Source: DATFBY01 sp035253585
GTDB lineage: Bacteria; Gemmatimonadota; Gemmatimonadetes; Gemmatimonadales; Gemmatimonadaceae
Direction: 5' to 3'
Assembly: GCA_035253585.1 (NCBI GenBank)
Contig: DATFBY010000039.1
Coordinates: 1-31,632 of the forward strand
DNA length: 31,632 bases
A program made the position numbers and the translations under genes. Within the stretch, counting starts at the first letter, position 1, and each line of letters opens with the position of its first letter. Below, piece after piece: positions 8,395-16,374 of the stretch. A model generated the notes under the pieces. It did no database searches, was not told where the DNA came from, and saw nothing but the letters and a program-made list of their open reading frames with translations.

Positions 8395-9213
8395 TCATGG
8401 CGCCGCCGTCGGGTCGGCGACGGTAATCGAAACGAAGAGAGGTTCGGCGATTGCGCCGCCCGCTGTCGCTCGAACGACTACCAGCCCGGGAGTGTTTCCG
8501 ATCCGGATTCCCGCGGTCGCGACACCCGTCGCGTCGGTCTGCACCGCAAACGGCTTGAGCGATGCGTCGCCAGCATCGATCTCGAAGATCACGAGCTCGC
8601 GTGCCATGCCGAGCCCCGACGCATCCAGCAGCCGAACGCTGACTGTCGTGCTGTCACCGATGCGTGCACGCCTTGGCGTTTTGTCTTGTTGCGTCAGGGT
8701 GGCCGGGAGCGCCCCTCCCGATTGCGACTGGATGAGCCAACCGAACCGCCGCTCCTTGATCACCAGGCTGATCGGGCTCTCGACCTCGAGGGAGCCGCCT
8801 GTACTCAGCATCAGCTCATAGCGTACGCTGCCGAGTACGTGGGCCAGCGCGCCGCTCGCCTCGAAGTCTTGTACCGTGATGCGCAGATTCCGAATTCGCG
8901 GAAGCGCGCGCTCGAAGCGGTCGTGAATCGCGCCGCGCCCCTGGAGGAAATTGACGTCGGTGACGAGCGTTGCGTCCGACGCGTACAGCTCCGACACCTT
9001 GCGAGGGTCTCGCCCGTCGATGGCTTTGTGCAACCGCTCGAGCGTCGCATCGACTTGCTCGCGCACGTAGGTCTCGTGCGCGCGCACCATTTGATTGGCC
9101 GAGGCGCCACGTTCGCCCGGCACGACCTGCGCATCGCAGGAGGCCGCAAAGCCATTCGTCACCAGAGCGACGAACGGGAACACGATGACGAGCGCGCCGC
9201 TGAGTGCTCGCAT
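8395..9213 (-). CDS. Secreted NTF2-like plus Ig-like domain protein (paralogue A)
   Basis: A 272-residue exported protein. I chose the ATG at 9213 because it opens a signal peptide: MRALSG, a hydrophobic core, then an AASCDAQ region. Residues of about 45-170 form an NTF2/SnoaL-like (DUF4440-type) domain, with the ELYASDATLVTD segment and RGAIHDRFERALP. The C-terminal 90 residues look like a bacterial Ig-like (Big_1) domain, with TVSVRLLDASG and TDATGVATAGI as typical strand and turn motifs. The function is unknown; the two domains together suggest a cell-surface or periplasmic ligand-binding protein. The gene directly upstream encodes a paralogue with the same two domains 37 bases away, so this is a tandem duplication. 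Confidence 0.75.
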   Translation of the reverse strand: MRALSGALVIVFPFVALVTNGFAASCDAQVVPGERGASANQMVRAHETYVREQVDATLERLHKAIDGRDPRKVSELYASDATLVTDVNFLQGRGAIHDRFERALPRIRNLRITVQDFEASGALAHVLGSVRYELMLSTGGSLEVESPISLVIKERRFGWLIQSQSGGALPATLTQQDKTPRRARIGDSTTVSVRLLDASGLGMARELVIFEIDAGDASLKPFAVQTDATGVATAGIRIGNTPGLVVVRATAGGAIAEPLFVSITVADPTAAP

Positions 9214-9250
9214 TGTTACCAGCGGAATGTGTGGATGCCCAGCGCGCGGT

Positions 9251-10096
9251 CTACTGCTCCCCGATTGGTGCAGGCGCTCCAACGCTCTTCGCGCCGGGTT
9301 TGCCAGCCAGCTGCGTAGGACTTATCGAAAAGATCACGGGCTCGCCAGCCAGCGCCGAGGCCGTCGCGCGTACTCTTACATTGTCAGAAGAATCGCCCAG
9401 CTCGAGCTGCGTGGATGCGATGCCCTTGGCGTTGGTGCTGACGACGGTGGGAACGAGCTTGGCGTGTCCCGCATCGAGCTCGAACGCGACCAACACGTCG
9501 GGGATCGGAATGCCTGCGGCGTCGGTCACCACGACGCCGATCGTCGTCGAGCTTCCTGGCGCCGCCTCGTTAGGCGAATCGGAGAGCGCCGCCACGAAGA
9601 CCGGAAGCTCGCCCCCGACTTGCGCCTGAATCCGCCACGCATTCTGCCGATGCTGCTCCAACACCATGCTGACCGGTAGATCGTACGCGTGGGCGCCGTT
9701 CGCGTGCACGACCTCGTAGCTGAGCCTCCCAGCGACGAAGGCCAGCTCGCCGGATGCGCTGAACGTCTCGATGCGAAGCTTGATCGCGCGCATGCGAGGG
9801 AGCGCCCGTGCAAAGCGGTCGCGAACTGGCTCTCGGCCGAGCACGGTTCCACGCGCCGTGACGAGCGTCGCCGCATCGACGTACAGCTCGGCGAGCTTCG
9901 CTGCATCTCGCTCGCTCGCCGCGTTCTCGAACTTCCGCACCATCTCGTCCACGCCCTCGCGGACGAACGCGAGGTAATCATTACGCTGTTTGGCGGCGAG
10001 CGAGCCGCGCCCACCAGGCCACGCCTGTGCGTGAGTTGAGGTCGGAATGACCGCTGCCATACACACGAAGAGCATCGCGCACAACGCTTTGTTCAT
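9251..10096 (-). CDS. Secreted NTF2-like plus Ig-like domain protein (paralogue B)
   Basis: A 281-residue paralogue of the downstream gene. It starts with a clear signal peptide (MNKALCAMLFVCMAAVIP, cleavage probably after THAQA). The NTF2-like domain (about 40-165) contains AELYVDAATLVTARG and PVRDRFARALPRMR, matching DATLVTD and AIHDRFERALPRIR of its neighbour. The Ig-like domain follows at about 175-265, with GSSTTIGVVVTDAAGIP and TNAKGIASTQL. The tail is rich in Pro, Gly and Ala. The upstream dnaJ gene ends 48 bases away on the same strand, so read-through from the chaperone operon is possible. No enzymatic residues could be assigned with confidence. Confidence 0.75.
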   Translation of the reverse strand: MNKALCAMLFVCMAAVIPTSTHAQAWPGGRGSLAAKQRNDYLAFVREGVDEMVRKFENAASERDAAKLAELYVDAATLVTARGTVLGREPVRDRFARALPRMRAIKLRIETFSASGELAFVAGRLSYEVVHANGAHAYDLPVSMVLEQHRQNAWRIQAQVGGELPVFVAALSDSPNEAAPGSSTTIGVVVTDAAGIPIPDVLVAFELDAGHAKLVPTVVSTNAKGIASTQLELGDSSDNVRVRATASALAGEPVIFSISPTQLAGKPGAKSVGAPAPIGEQ

Positions 10097-10144
10097 GACC
10101 AGGCCACTGTGTCGGAGATGGAACGGAAGAAACGCGACGGGCGA

Positions 10145-11290
10145 TCAGTACCGAAGCCCACCAGCTTCGGCAAATTCCTTCATCATCTGCTCTTGCTCGG
10201 GCGTCAACTTGTCAGGCACGACGATGGAAACCTCGACGATGAGATCGCCTCGCGTACCGTTCTTGTTGATCCCCTGACCGCGCACTCGGAAGCGTTTCCC
10301 TGACGGCGTACCCGGCGGAATCCGGATCGTGACCTTCTTCCCGTCGAGCGTCTTCACGCTGACCTTCGAGCCCAGCGTGGCCTGCGCGATGTTGATCGGC
10401 ACCGGTGCGACAATGTCCTGACCGTCGCGCCGGAAGAACCGATCGGGCTGCACCTGAAATGTAATCAGAAGATCGCCGGCCGGCCCGCCGTTCTGGCCTT
10501 TGCCACCCTGCCCTGTTAGGCGGAGTCGCGTACCTGTATCGGTGCCCTCGGGTACGGTGATCGTGATCTTCTTCCGCACGCGAGTCTCGCCCGCGCCATT
10601 GCACGTCGGACACCGCTCCGAGGGTATCTGACCGCGCCCCAGACACATGGGACATGGGCGATTGACCGCGAACCCGCCCTGCCCGAAGCTGATGACGCCG
10701 CGCCCACTGCACTCCGGACACGTCTTGAGCGAGGCGCCGGGTGCCGCGCCACTTCCATGGCAGGTAGCGCACTCTTCCGTGAGCTCCACTTCGACCGGGA
10801 CCTTTCCGCCTTGCGCGGCGACGCGGAAAGGGATCTCCAGCGTCAGCTCGACGCTCTGACCACGCTCCGATGCTCTCCCGCGACCGCCAGCTCCGGCCGG
10901 CCCTCCGCGAGCGCCTCCGAACATCGATGAGAAGAGATCACCTAGACCGCCTAGGCCTCCGATGTCGAAGTCCTCGAACCGGAAGCTCCCTCCAGCGCCC
11001 GGCCCTCCGCCTGGTCCGCCGGCGGTCGAGCCGGGTCGTCCGCCACGGGGGTCGAAGCCGGCGAATGCGCCATAGCGACGCATCTCGTCGTACTGTTTTC
11101 GCTTCCCCTCGTCTCCAAGGACGTTGTACGCCTCGGAGATCTCCTTGAAGCGCTCGGCCGCCTTCGCGTCGCCCTGATTGGCGTCGGGGTGGTACTTCTT
11201 GGCAAGCCGGCGGTAGGCCTTCTTGATCTCATCCTGCGAGGCCGAGGCGGAGACACCGAGGACCGAGTAAAAGTCCTTCGTCTGAGCCAT
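10145..11290 (-). CDS. dnaJ: Chaperone DnaJ (Hsp40)
   Basis: The co-chaperone that delivers substrates to DnaK and stimulates its ATPase. The 381-residue protein has a J domain with HPD at 34-36, a long Gly-rich linker (about 75-140), and four CxxCxGxG-type zinc repeats (CATCHGSG, CPECSGRG, CPMCLGRG, CPTCNGAG), followed by the C-terminal substrate-binding beta domains. It is a full-length type I DnaJ. It lies 16 bases after grpE, so both are probably one transcript. No dnaK or hrcA is in the window, so dnaK must lie elsewhere in the genome. Confidence 0.97.
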   Translation of the reverse strand: MAQTKDFYSVLGVSASASQDEIKKAYRRLAKKYHPDANQGDAKAAERFKEISEAYNVLGDEGKRKQYDEMRRYGAFAGFDPRGGRPGSTAGGPGGGPGAGGSFRFEDFDIGGLGGLGDLFSSMFGGARGGPAGAGGRGRASERGQSVELTLEIPFRVAAQGGKVPVEVELTEECATCHGSGAAPGASLKTCPECSGRGVISFGQGGFAVNRPCPMCLGRGQIPSERCPTCNGAGETRVRKKITITVPEGTDTGTRLRLTGQGGKGQNGGPAGDLLITFQVQPDRFFRRDGQDIVAPVPINIAQATLGSKVSVKTLDGKKVTIRIPPGTPSGKRFRVRGQGINKNGTRGDLIVEVSIVVPDKLTPEQEQMMKEFAEAGGLRY

Positions 11291-11306
11291 GCCGGTCAGC
11301 GTCTCG

Positions 11307-11906
11307 CTAGCCGTTCCACTGCTTCACGACCACGCGCGCGGGACGCAGCAGCTGGCCGTTGAAGAGATAGCCGGGCTGGTATACCTGAGCGACGGTGTGG
11401 TCATCCTCGCGGGACAAGGCTGGAACGGTCGCTACCGCCTCGTGCAGCGCGGGATTGAACGTCTGATCGACCGGATTCACGATCTCGAGCCCGGCGCCGG
11501 TCAGGGCCTTGAGCAGCTTCCGCTCGACCAGGTCGACACCCTGCACCACGCTTGCCGTGTCAGTCGATTCGGGATCGACGTGCGCTACTCGCGCCAGATC
11601 GTCGAGCGAATCGATGAGCTGCTTGACCAAATCCGCCTGACCACGTGCCGATGCCTCCTGACGCTCGCGCGCGGTGCGCTTGCGATAGTTGTCGTACTCG
11701 GCCGCCAAGCGAAGATATTTGTCGCGCTGCTCGTCGATCTGACGCTGCAGCTCCTCGGTTGGAGCAATGTCGGCGGTGACCGAGGCGTCGGAGGTGACGG
11801 ACTCGTCATCCGGGACGCCGTCGCCCTGCGGTGCCGCGCTGGCGGCAACCTGGTCACTGCGCTCCAGTGGCTCGTCAGGCGTTTCGTCTCTTTTCCGTCC
11901 TTTCAC
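11307..11906 (-). CDS. grpE: Nucleotide exchange factor GrpE
   Basis: Promotes ADP release from DnaK. The 199-residue protein has a charged, disordered N-terminus (to about residue 48), the long dimerising helix containing EELQRQIDEQRDKYLRLAAEYDNYRKRTARE (shown in parts: ELQRQIDEQRDK, YLRLAAEYDNYRKRT), and the C-terminal beta-wing domain ending in YLFNGQLLRPARVVV. The start is a GTG at 11906. The upstream gap (11907-12113) contains an AT-rich stretch (about 11932-11957) that may be the promoter. I found no CIRCE operator (TTAGCACTC and its inverted copy), so HrcA control of this grpE-dnaJ pair is not supported by the sequence. Confidence 0.95.
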   Translation of the reverse strand: MKGRKRDETPDEPLERSDQVAASAAPQGDGVPDDESVTSDASVTADIAPTEELQRQIDEQRDKYLRLAAEYDNYRKRTARERQEASARGQADLVKQLIDSLDDLARVAHVDPESTDTASVVQGVDLVERKLLKALTGAGLEIVNPVDQTFNPALHEAVATVPALSREDDHTVAQVYQPGYLFNGQLLRPARVVVKQWNG

Positions 11907-12000
11907 GTCAGCTCACAGGAAAGTGGTTCTCTCAAATACTACGGAAATATACGAAACCGGGCTTCAAGGGCATGCGCTTCGGCGTTGGCAATCGGCATTC

Positions 12001-12106
12001 GGAACTGCGCCATCAGCGATCCGCCATCCGCCATCCGTCGCTGAAGGCCCCACCTCATCGAGGAGAGCCCGGATGGCGGATGGCCGATGGCTGATGGCGC
12101 AGTTCC
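12001..12106. repeat. Heptad-built intergenic inverted repeat 1
   Basis: Two 37-base arms (12001-12037 and 12070-12106) are reverse complements at 35 of 37 positions, separated by 32 bases. Each arm is made of 7-nt tandem units related to GCCATCC (left: GCCATCA, GCGATCC, GCCATCC, GCCATCC). The 7-nt rhythm continues to the left as GCAATCG, GCATTCG at 11988-12001. It lies 8 bases beyond the cinA stop and 95 bases or more before the grpE start, so it may end cinA transcription, although there is no T-run. Confidence 0.9.
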
Positions 12107-12113
12107 AACCCAA

Positions 12114-13364
12114 CTATCTCCCCTGCACCTCCCTCCTCACGATATCCAACGCCGCCTGACACGCCCTCATTCTGATCTCCTCGCGATCGCCGATGTAGCG
12201 CCGCCCAAGGGTGCGTGCGGCCCATGGAAATTGAACGGCGATCCACACAGTGCCCACGGGCTTCTCCGGCGTTCCGCCGTCCGGTCCAGCGATCCCGGTG
12301 ATCCCGATGCCAACGTCGCAACCGAGACGCGCACCGACACCGGCAGCCATTGCCGATGCGACTTCTTCGCTCACCGCGCCATGTTGCTCGATGAGCTGCG
12401 GATCGACGTCGAGCAACCGGGTCTTCACCCCATTGTCGTACGCCACGATGCCGCCTAGAAAGACATCGCTCGATCCCGGCACGGCGGTGATTCGAGCGCC
12501 GAGCATCCCGCCGGTGCAGCTCTCGGCCGCGCCGAGCGTGAGATGCCGCGCGCGACACAGGTCCAACACGAGTGCGGCCAAATCAGTGCCATCGCGGCCG
12601 TAGACGTAGGGTTCGGCGCGCTCGCGCAGGCGGTCCGCCGCGCTCCCGATGAGACGTTCAGCAACATCACGCGGCGCGCGAACGGTGAGCCTCAGATCGG
12701 CTCCCTCCCAGCCCGGCAAATACGCCACGCTGAGCCCATCGACGTCGCGCGCGAGATCCCCGAGCCGCTCGGCCAGCGCCGATTCGCCGATGCCAGTCGT
12801 GCGCAGTGTGCGTGACAGCACGACATCGCTTCCTTCGCCCACGCGCTCTCGCAGCAGCGGCACGATGGTGTCGTCGGTCATCCCTCGCATCTCGCGCGGC
12901 ACGCCGGGCAGCATTGCGACCCAGCGTCCGTGCTCATCCTCCAGCCAGATGCCCGGCGCCGAGCCGTGGCGGTTGTGAAGGATGCGCGCGCCCTCGGGGA
13001 TCATCGCTTGCTGAATGTTCGGCCGCGGCATCCCGCCTTTGTAGCCCAGCTCTCGAAAGCGCGCCTCGAGCCATTCGACCAGCTTTTCGTCGAGGTACAT
13101 CGAGCGTCCGAAGAGCGCGGCGATGGAGGGCTTGGTAAGATCGTCGGCCGTGGGTCCGAGGCCGCCGGTGGTGATGACCGCACCGGTTCTGTCGAGCGCT
13201 TCCCGCACCGCCGTGGCGATCCCCTCGGCGGCGTCGCCGGCCGTCGACCGCCTAACAACACGCACGCCGATCTCCGCCAGCTTGCGCGCGAGGTAGGCCC
13301 CATTGGTATCGACGGTGAAACCGAGCAGAAGCTCGTCACCGATCGTTATCAGCTCAATGTTCAT
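12114..13364 (-). CDS. cinA: CinA family protein (NMN deamidase / competence-damage-inducible)
   Basis: A 416-residue two-domain protein. The N-terminal half is a MoCF-like domain (ELITIGDELLLGFTVDTNG at the start, TTGGLGPTADD further on) with ADP-ribose-pyrophosphatase-type activity in related proteins. The C-terminal half is the CinA domain, with AAESCTGGMLGARIT, GIVAYDNGVK and GITGIAGPDGGTPEKPVGTV, which deamidates nicotinamide mononucleotide in pyridine-nucleotide recycling. The frame is open further upstream, but the ATG at 13364 (MNIELITIG) matches the family start, and the extra 34 residues would be encoded by inverted repeat 2. Intergenic inverted repeats flank the gene on both sides, so it may be its own transcription unit. 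Confidence 0.94.
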   Translation of the reverse strand: MNIELITIGDELLLGFTVDTNGAYLARKLAEIGVRVVRRSTAGDAAEGIATAVREALDRTGAVITTGGLGPTADDLTKPSIAALFGRSMYLDEKLVEWLEARFRELGYKGGMPRPNIQQAMIPEGARILHNRHGSAPGIWLEDEHGRWVAMLPGVPREMRGMTDDTIVPLLRERVGEGSDVVLSRTLRTTGIGESALAERLGDLARDVDGLSVAYLPGWEGADLRLTVRAPRDVAERLIGSAADRLRERAEPYVYGRDGTDLAALVLDLCRARHLTLGAAESCTGGMLGARITAVPGSSDVFLGGIVAYDNGVKTRLLDVDPQLIEQHGAVSEEVASAMAAGVGARLGCDVGIGITGIAGPDGGTPEKPVGTVWIAVQFPWAARTLGRRYIGDREEIRMRACQAALDIVRREVQGR

Positions 13365-13384
13365 CGCGGGCGAAGAACATGCAG

Positions 13385-13542
13385 ATGTGCGAAAGCCATC
13401 GCGGATATGATTGAATCTGCAATCGGCAATCAAAATGTGCGATGTGCGATGGGCTCCGTTCGCCACGAGCCGTCATCGCACATCGCACATTCTAATCGCA
13501 GATATGCGATACAATCACATATCCGCGATGGCTTTCGCACAT
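13385..13542. repeat. Heptad-built intergenic inverted repeat 2
   Basis: A long cruciform-like element between pgsA and cinA. The arms are 13385-13451 and 13474-13542. Their outer 25 bases (beginning ATGTGCGAAAGCC) and inner 18 bases match exactly as reverse complements; the middle has diverged. The loop itself folds (GGCTC 13452-13456 with GAGCC 13467-13471). The inner arms carry the 7-nt unit ATGTGCG twice (right arm CGCACAT twice), and the left arm also holds GCAATCG, GCAATCA, again with period 7. The element fills nearly all of the 188-base gap. Confidence 0.9.
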
Positions 13543-13552
13543 TTGCGATGCG

Positions 13553-14266
13553 TCACCCTCGCAGGACCGCGCCGTACTTCCTCACGTAGAGGTACATCGA
13601 CCACATCGTCAGCACGACGGCGATCACCATGCTCGACACAGCCACCGCCCCGTTCAAGAGCGCGAAGCCTTCCCACAGCGCCGACTGCCAATTGAAGCGC
13701 ACCGCTGCCGTCGCCGCCGCGAACCAGAAGTAGCTCGCTCCGACCCAGATCCACTGAAACACGGTCTTCAGCTTTGCGGGCCCGATCGCACCAATCACCA
13801 CACCACGCCGAACCGCTGCCTGACGAAAGACGGTCATCAGCACTTCGCGCGCGAGAATGACGGCGAACACCCACCATGGCATGACCAGCGCACCGAGCGG
13901 CGTGTAGAACGGAAACAGCATCCGCGACCCACCATCGGTCCACACCGGTCCCGAGATCCCAGGCACCACTCGATTCTCGAGCGGCAGACGAAAGTCCGCG
14001 CTCCAGCCATTTCCGCCGAGCAGAAACATCGGGACGAAAGTCGCGATGAGGAGGAGCTTGTCGGCCAGAGGATCGAGCAGCCGCCCGAGATCGGTCACCA
14101 GATTGCGCGAGCGCGCGAGCTTCCCGTCCCAGTAGTCGGTGACCGCCACGGCGATGAACAGCCAGAACGCGGCAAAGCGCAGCTCCCACGCCGACGCGAA
14201 TGGCAGGAGCGCGACGAGAGGAGCAGCGACGATGCGGGAGATGGTGAGAGCGTTCGGGAGATTCAC
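13553..14266 (-). CDS. pgsA: CDP-alcohol phosphatidyltransferase (PgsA-like)
   Basis: An integral membrane enzyme that transfers a phosphatidyl group from CDP-diacylglycerol, most likely to glycerol 3-phosphate as the first step towards phosphatidylglycerol. The 237-residue protein carries the complete family motif: D44, D47, G48, A51, R52, G61, D65 and D69 in TDYWDGKLAR and DLGRLLDPLAD. Several membrane helices surround it. A loop of about 35 residues (roughly 84-120) between helices is longer than in E. coli PgsA. The start is GTG at 14266. It lies 32 bases downstream of mglA on the same strand. Another head group (for example inositol or serine) cannot be excluded from sequence alone. Confidence 0.85.
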   Translation of the reverse strand: MNLPNALTISRIVAAPLVALLPFASAWELRFAAFWLFIAVAVTDYWDGKLARSRNLVTDLGRLLDPLADKLLLIATFVPMFLLGGNGWSADFRLPLENRVVPGISGPVWTDGGSRMLFPFYTPLGALVMPWWVFAVILAREVLMTVFRQAAVRRGVVIGAIGPAKLKTVFQWIWVGASYFWFAAATAAVRFNWQSALWEGFALLNGAVAVSSMVIAVVLTMWSMYLYVRKYGAVLRG

Positions 14267-14298
14267 CGTCGGGCAGCCGCTCCCAGTGGATCGGTGTG

Positions 14299-14976
14299 TT
14301 AGGCCAGCGTCTTCAGAACCAGCTTGCTCACGGCCTTAAGAGTATCGAAGACACCGTCGCCTGTCACCGCTACCGCTTCGAAGTACGATGCGCGCTCCAC
14401 CCATTCGCCGCTCGGTAATCGATCGACCAGATTTTCGCCCGCGTGATACGGATCCGGCGTGATGCGCTGCTTCTGCGGATCGCTCACTTCCCAACCGGGG
14501 TTGAGCGCCGACTGCAGCTCCTTCACCTGCGCGGCGTTCGGCAGATCGCGCTTGTTGTACTGAATCACGAATGGGATGTTCGTGAGATCGTATCCGTACT
14601 CGGCCATGTTGTCGTAAAGATTCTGCATCGCCTCCTGATTCGCTTCCATGCGCTCGATCTGCGAATCGGCAACGAAGACGATCCCATCCACGCCCTTCAG
14701 GATGAGTTTTCGACTGGCGTTGTAGTACACCTGCCCCGGCACGGTGTAGAGATGGAAGCGCGTCTTGAAGCCGCGAATCGTGCCGAGGTCGACCGGAAGG
14801 AAATCGAAGAAGAGCGTGCGCTCCGTCTCGGTGGCTAGCGAGATCAACTTTCCGCGCGTATTCGGCTGCACGCGGCCGTACACGTGCTCGAGGTTGGTGG
14901 TCTTCCCACCGAGTCCCGGCCCGTAGTAGACGATTTTGCAGTTGATCTCACGGGACGCGTAGTTGATCATCGACAC
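14299..14976 (-). CDS. mglA: Ras-like polarity GTPase MglA
   Basis: A small cytoplasmic GTPase that sets cell polarity and controls gliding or twitching motility in myxobacteria and Thermus. The 225-residue protein shows the P-loop GPGLGGKTT (19-27), the MglA-type switch TVPGQVYYN (78-86), and the base-recognition motif NKRD (141-144). I chose the GTG at 14976, giving MSMINYASREINCK, which matches the conserved MglA N-terminus and has an AGGAG site 9 bases upstream; the ATG two codons later is less well placed. The neighbouring upstream gene encodes a roadblock protein, the usual MglB-type GTPase-activating partner. Whether this organism glides is not shown here. Confidence 0.93.
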   Translation of the reverse strand: MSMINYASREINCKIVYYGPGLGGKTTNLEHVYGRVQPNTRGKLISLATETERTLFFDFLPVDLGTIRGFKTRFHLYTVPGQVYYNASRKLILKGVDGIVFVADSQIERMEANQEAMQNLYDNMAEYGYDLTNIPFVIQYNKRDLPNAAQVKELQSALNPGWEVSDPQKQRITPDPYHAGENLVDRLPSGEWVERASYFEAVAVTGDGVFDTLKAVSKLVLKTLA

Positions 14977-14985
14977 GGCTGCGTT

Positions 14986-14990
14986 CTCCT
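14986..14990 (-). promoter_or_regulatory. Ribosome binding site of mglA
   Basis: AGGAG on the minus strand, 9 bases before the GTG at 14976. It overlaps the TAG stop of the roadblock gene, which supports coupled translation and decides the mglA start. Confidence 0.7.
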
Positions 14991-15477
14991 ACTGGAACAG
15001 TCGGTCGATTTCGTCATCCGCGCCCGCCAAGACGTTCGGCTTGGCGGCGGCGCCTCCCGCGCTGCGCTGGAACAGATCGGTGAACAACCGCGTGAGCTCT
15101 TCCACCGTGCCCTTCACTTTGAGACGCACGAGCCCGAGCGTCGTGCGATTGTCGAACAGAATGACGAGGATGACGCGCCGCGCAATGTCCGCCAGGTACA
15201 TCGATTCCTGCTCGCCCTGGTGGAAGAGCGAGTTGAATTCGGTCTCGCCGATGAGGCGCGCCAGCTGATCGTTGGCGCTGAAGTCGGCCGCGGTCAGCGT
15301 GGCGAACGCCGTCGCGTCGAAGCGCGGCTGCTCGCCGACGGTCGCCACGAGTTGCCCCGCGCGATCGACGAGAAGCGCGCAGCGCGCATTGGAGTCGAAA
15401 AGGAATTGCTGGAGCGATCGTGTGATCGCTCCATAGTCATCCTCTGTGAATGACCAGCTGGCAGCTCCGACGGGCAT
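14989..15477 (-). CDS. Roadblock/LC7 domain protein (MglB-like)
   Basis: A 162-residue cytoplasmic protein with a roadblock/LC7 domain at about 10-125 (the segments NARCALLVDRAGQLVA and YLADIARRVILVILFDN are typical). MglB proteins of this fold dimerise and act as GAP for MglA. The gene lies immediately upstream of mglA, whose ribosome site overlaps this stop codon, so the pair very probably works together. The C-terminal 35 residues are Ala-rich and end in DDEIDRLFQ, a short acidic/amphipathic tail. The start at ATG 15477 lacks a clear Shine-Dalgarno, and homology begins near WSFTEDDY, so a slightly later start cannot be excluded. Confidence 0.87.
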   Translation of the reverse strand: MPVGAASWSFTEDDYGAITRSLQQFLFDSNARCALLVDRAGQLVATVGEQPRFDATAFATLTAADFSANDQLARLIGETEFNSLFHQGEQESMYLADIARRVILVILFDNRTTLGLVRLKVKGTVEELTRLFTDLFQRSAGGAAAKPNVLAGADDEIDRLFQ

Positions 15478-15486
15478 TTTGTGTGA

Positions 15487-15762
15487 TTAGGGCAGGGTCT
15501 TTTCCATGCGACGGAGCAGCGTCTCGCCGCGCCGCCGCAGACCCGGATGCTCTTCCCAGCGAACGTAGTCGCGCAGGACGCGTACGTTCCGCACGCTCGG
15601 CTGTCCCCGCATGTAGCCAAGCGCCGCCAACCGGCGCCATGGATGGTTACTGAACAGGTTGCGCCGATAACGGTGAGTCTGCGAACTCCAGACGATTAAC
15701 CCCAGCGCAAGGCCACTGGCGAGGCCAGCCGTGGCCGCCAGTCCAAATGCGCGTCCCTTCAC
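15487..15762 (-). CDS. Small single-pass membrane protein, unknown function
   Basis: A 91-residue protein with one N-terminal hydrophobic helix (about 6-25, AFGLAATAGLASGLALGLIV) followed by a basic, Arg-rich soluble part (HRYRRNLFSNHPWRRLAALG, later RVLRDYVRWEEHPGLRRRGE). I do not recognise a family. The GTG start overlaps the recR stop by 4 bases (GTGA), and the roadblock gene follows after 9 bases, so translation is coupled within the recR-mglA block. Positive charge after the helix suggests a cytoplasmic C-terminus. A role near the membrane alongside MglA/MglB is conceivable but only from position. Confidence 0.7.
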   Translation of the reverse strand: MKGRAFGLAATAGLASGLALGLIVWSSQTHRYRRNLFSNHPWRRLAALGYMRGQPSVRNVRVLRDYVRWEEHPGLRRRGETLLRRMEKTLP

Positions 15763-16367
15763 ATCGCCCTCCGAGCGCTCAGTGCCTGGGCAATGGTGAC
15801 GCCGTCGGCGTACTCCAGGTCACCGCCCACGGGAATGCCACGCGCGATCCGAGAAACGATCAGACCGTGCGGTGCAAGCTGCCTTTGCACATATAGCGCC
15901 GTTGCCTCTCCTTCCAGGCTGGGGTTGGTCGCCAGGATGACCTCTCGAACCCCTTCTCGCCCCGCTCCACGCGCGGCTCCGGCAACCCGCTCCGCGAGCT
16001 GGTGGATGGTCAAGTCGTCCGGCGTCACGCCATCGAGCGGCGAGAGCCGGCCGCCAAGAACGTGGTACACACCTCTGAATTCGCCCGCGCGCTCGATCGC
16101 GCCGATGTCGCTCGCTTCTTCCACGACGCAGATCACGCCGCGATCGCGGCGCGCGTCGGCGCAAATCGAACAGGGATCCTCTTCGGTGAGATTGAAGCAG
16201 ACGGAGCAGCGTCGCACGCGCTCCACCAGTCCAGCGAGCACGGCCGAGAGACGGCGGCTCTGCTCGGGTGGCTGCTTCAGCAGGTAATACGTGAGCCGGA
16301 GCGCGGTCTTTCGTCCGATCCCCGGCAGCTTCGAGAGCTCCGTGGCGAGATCGTCGATCGCCGACAT
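15759..16367 (-). CDS. recR: Recombination mediator RecR
   Basis: Works with RecO (and RecF) to load RecA on SSB-coated single-stranded DNA. The 202-residue protein begins with the helix-hairpin-helix segment LSKLPGIGRKTALRLTYYLL, followed by the four-cysteine zinc finger CSVCFNLTEEDPCSIC, a Toprim domain (CVVEEASDIGAIERAGEFRG and TNPSLEGEATALY), and the C-terminal Walker-B-like segment with SRIARGIPVGGDLEYADG. All parts are typical in order and length. The gene is 7 bases downstream of ebfC/ybaB; dnaX-ybaB-recR is one of the most widely conserved bacterial gene orders. Confidence 0.97.
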   Translation of the reverse strand: MSAIDDLATELSKLPGIGRKTALRLTYYLLKQPPEQSRRLSAVLAGLVERVRRCSVCFNLTEEDPCSICADARRDRGVICVVEEASDIGAIERAGEFRGVYHVLGGRLSPLDGVTPDDLTIHQLAERVAGAARGAGREGVREVILATNPSLEGEATALYVQRQLAPHGLIVSRIARGIPVGGDLEYADGVTIAQALSARRAM

Positions 16368-16374
16368 GCCGCGC

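Noticed and set aside
11907..12000. CIRCE heat-shock operator upstream of grpE
   Set aside because: No TTAGCACTC-N9-GAGTGCTAA or close variant is present.
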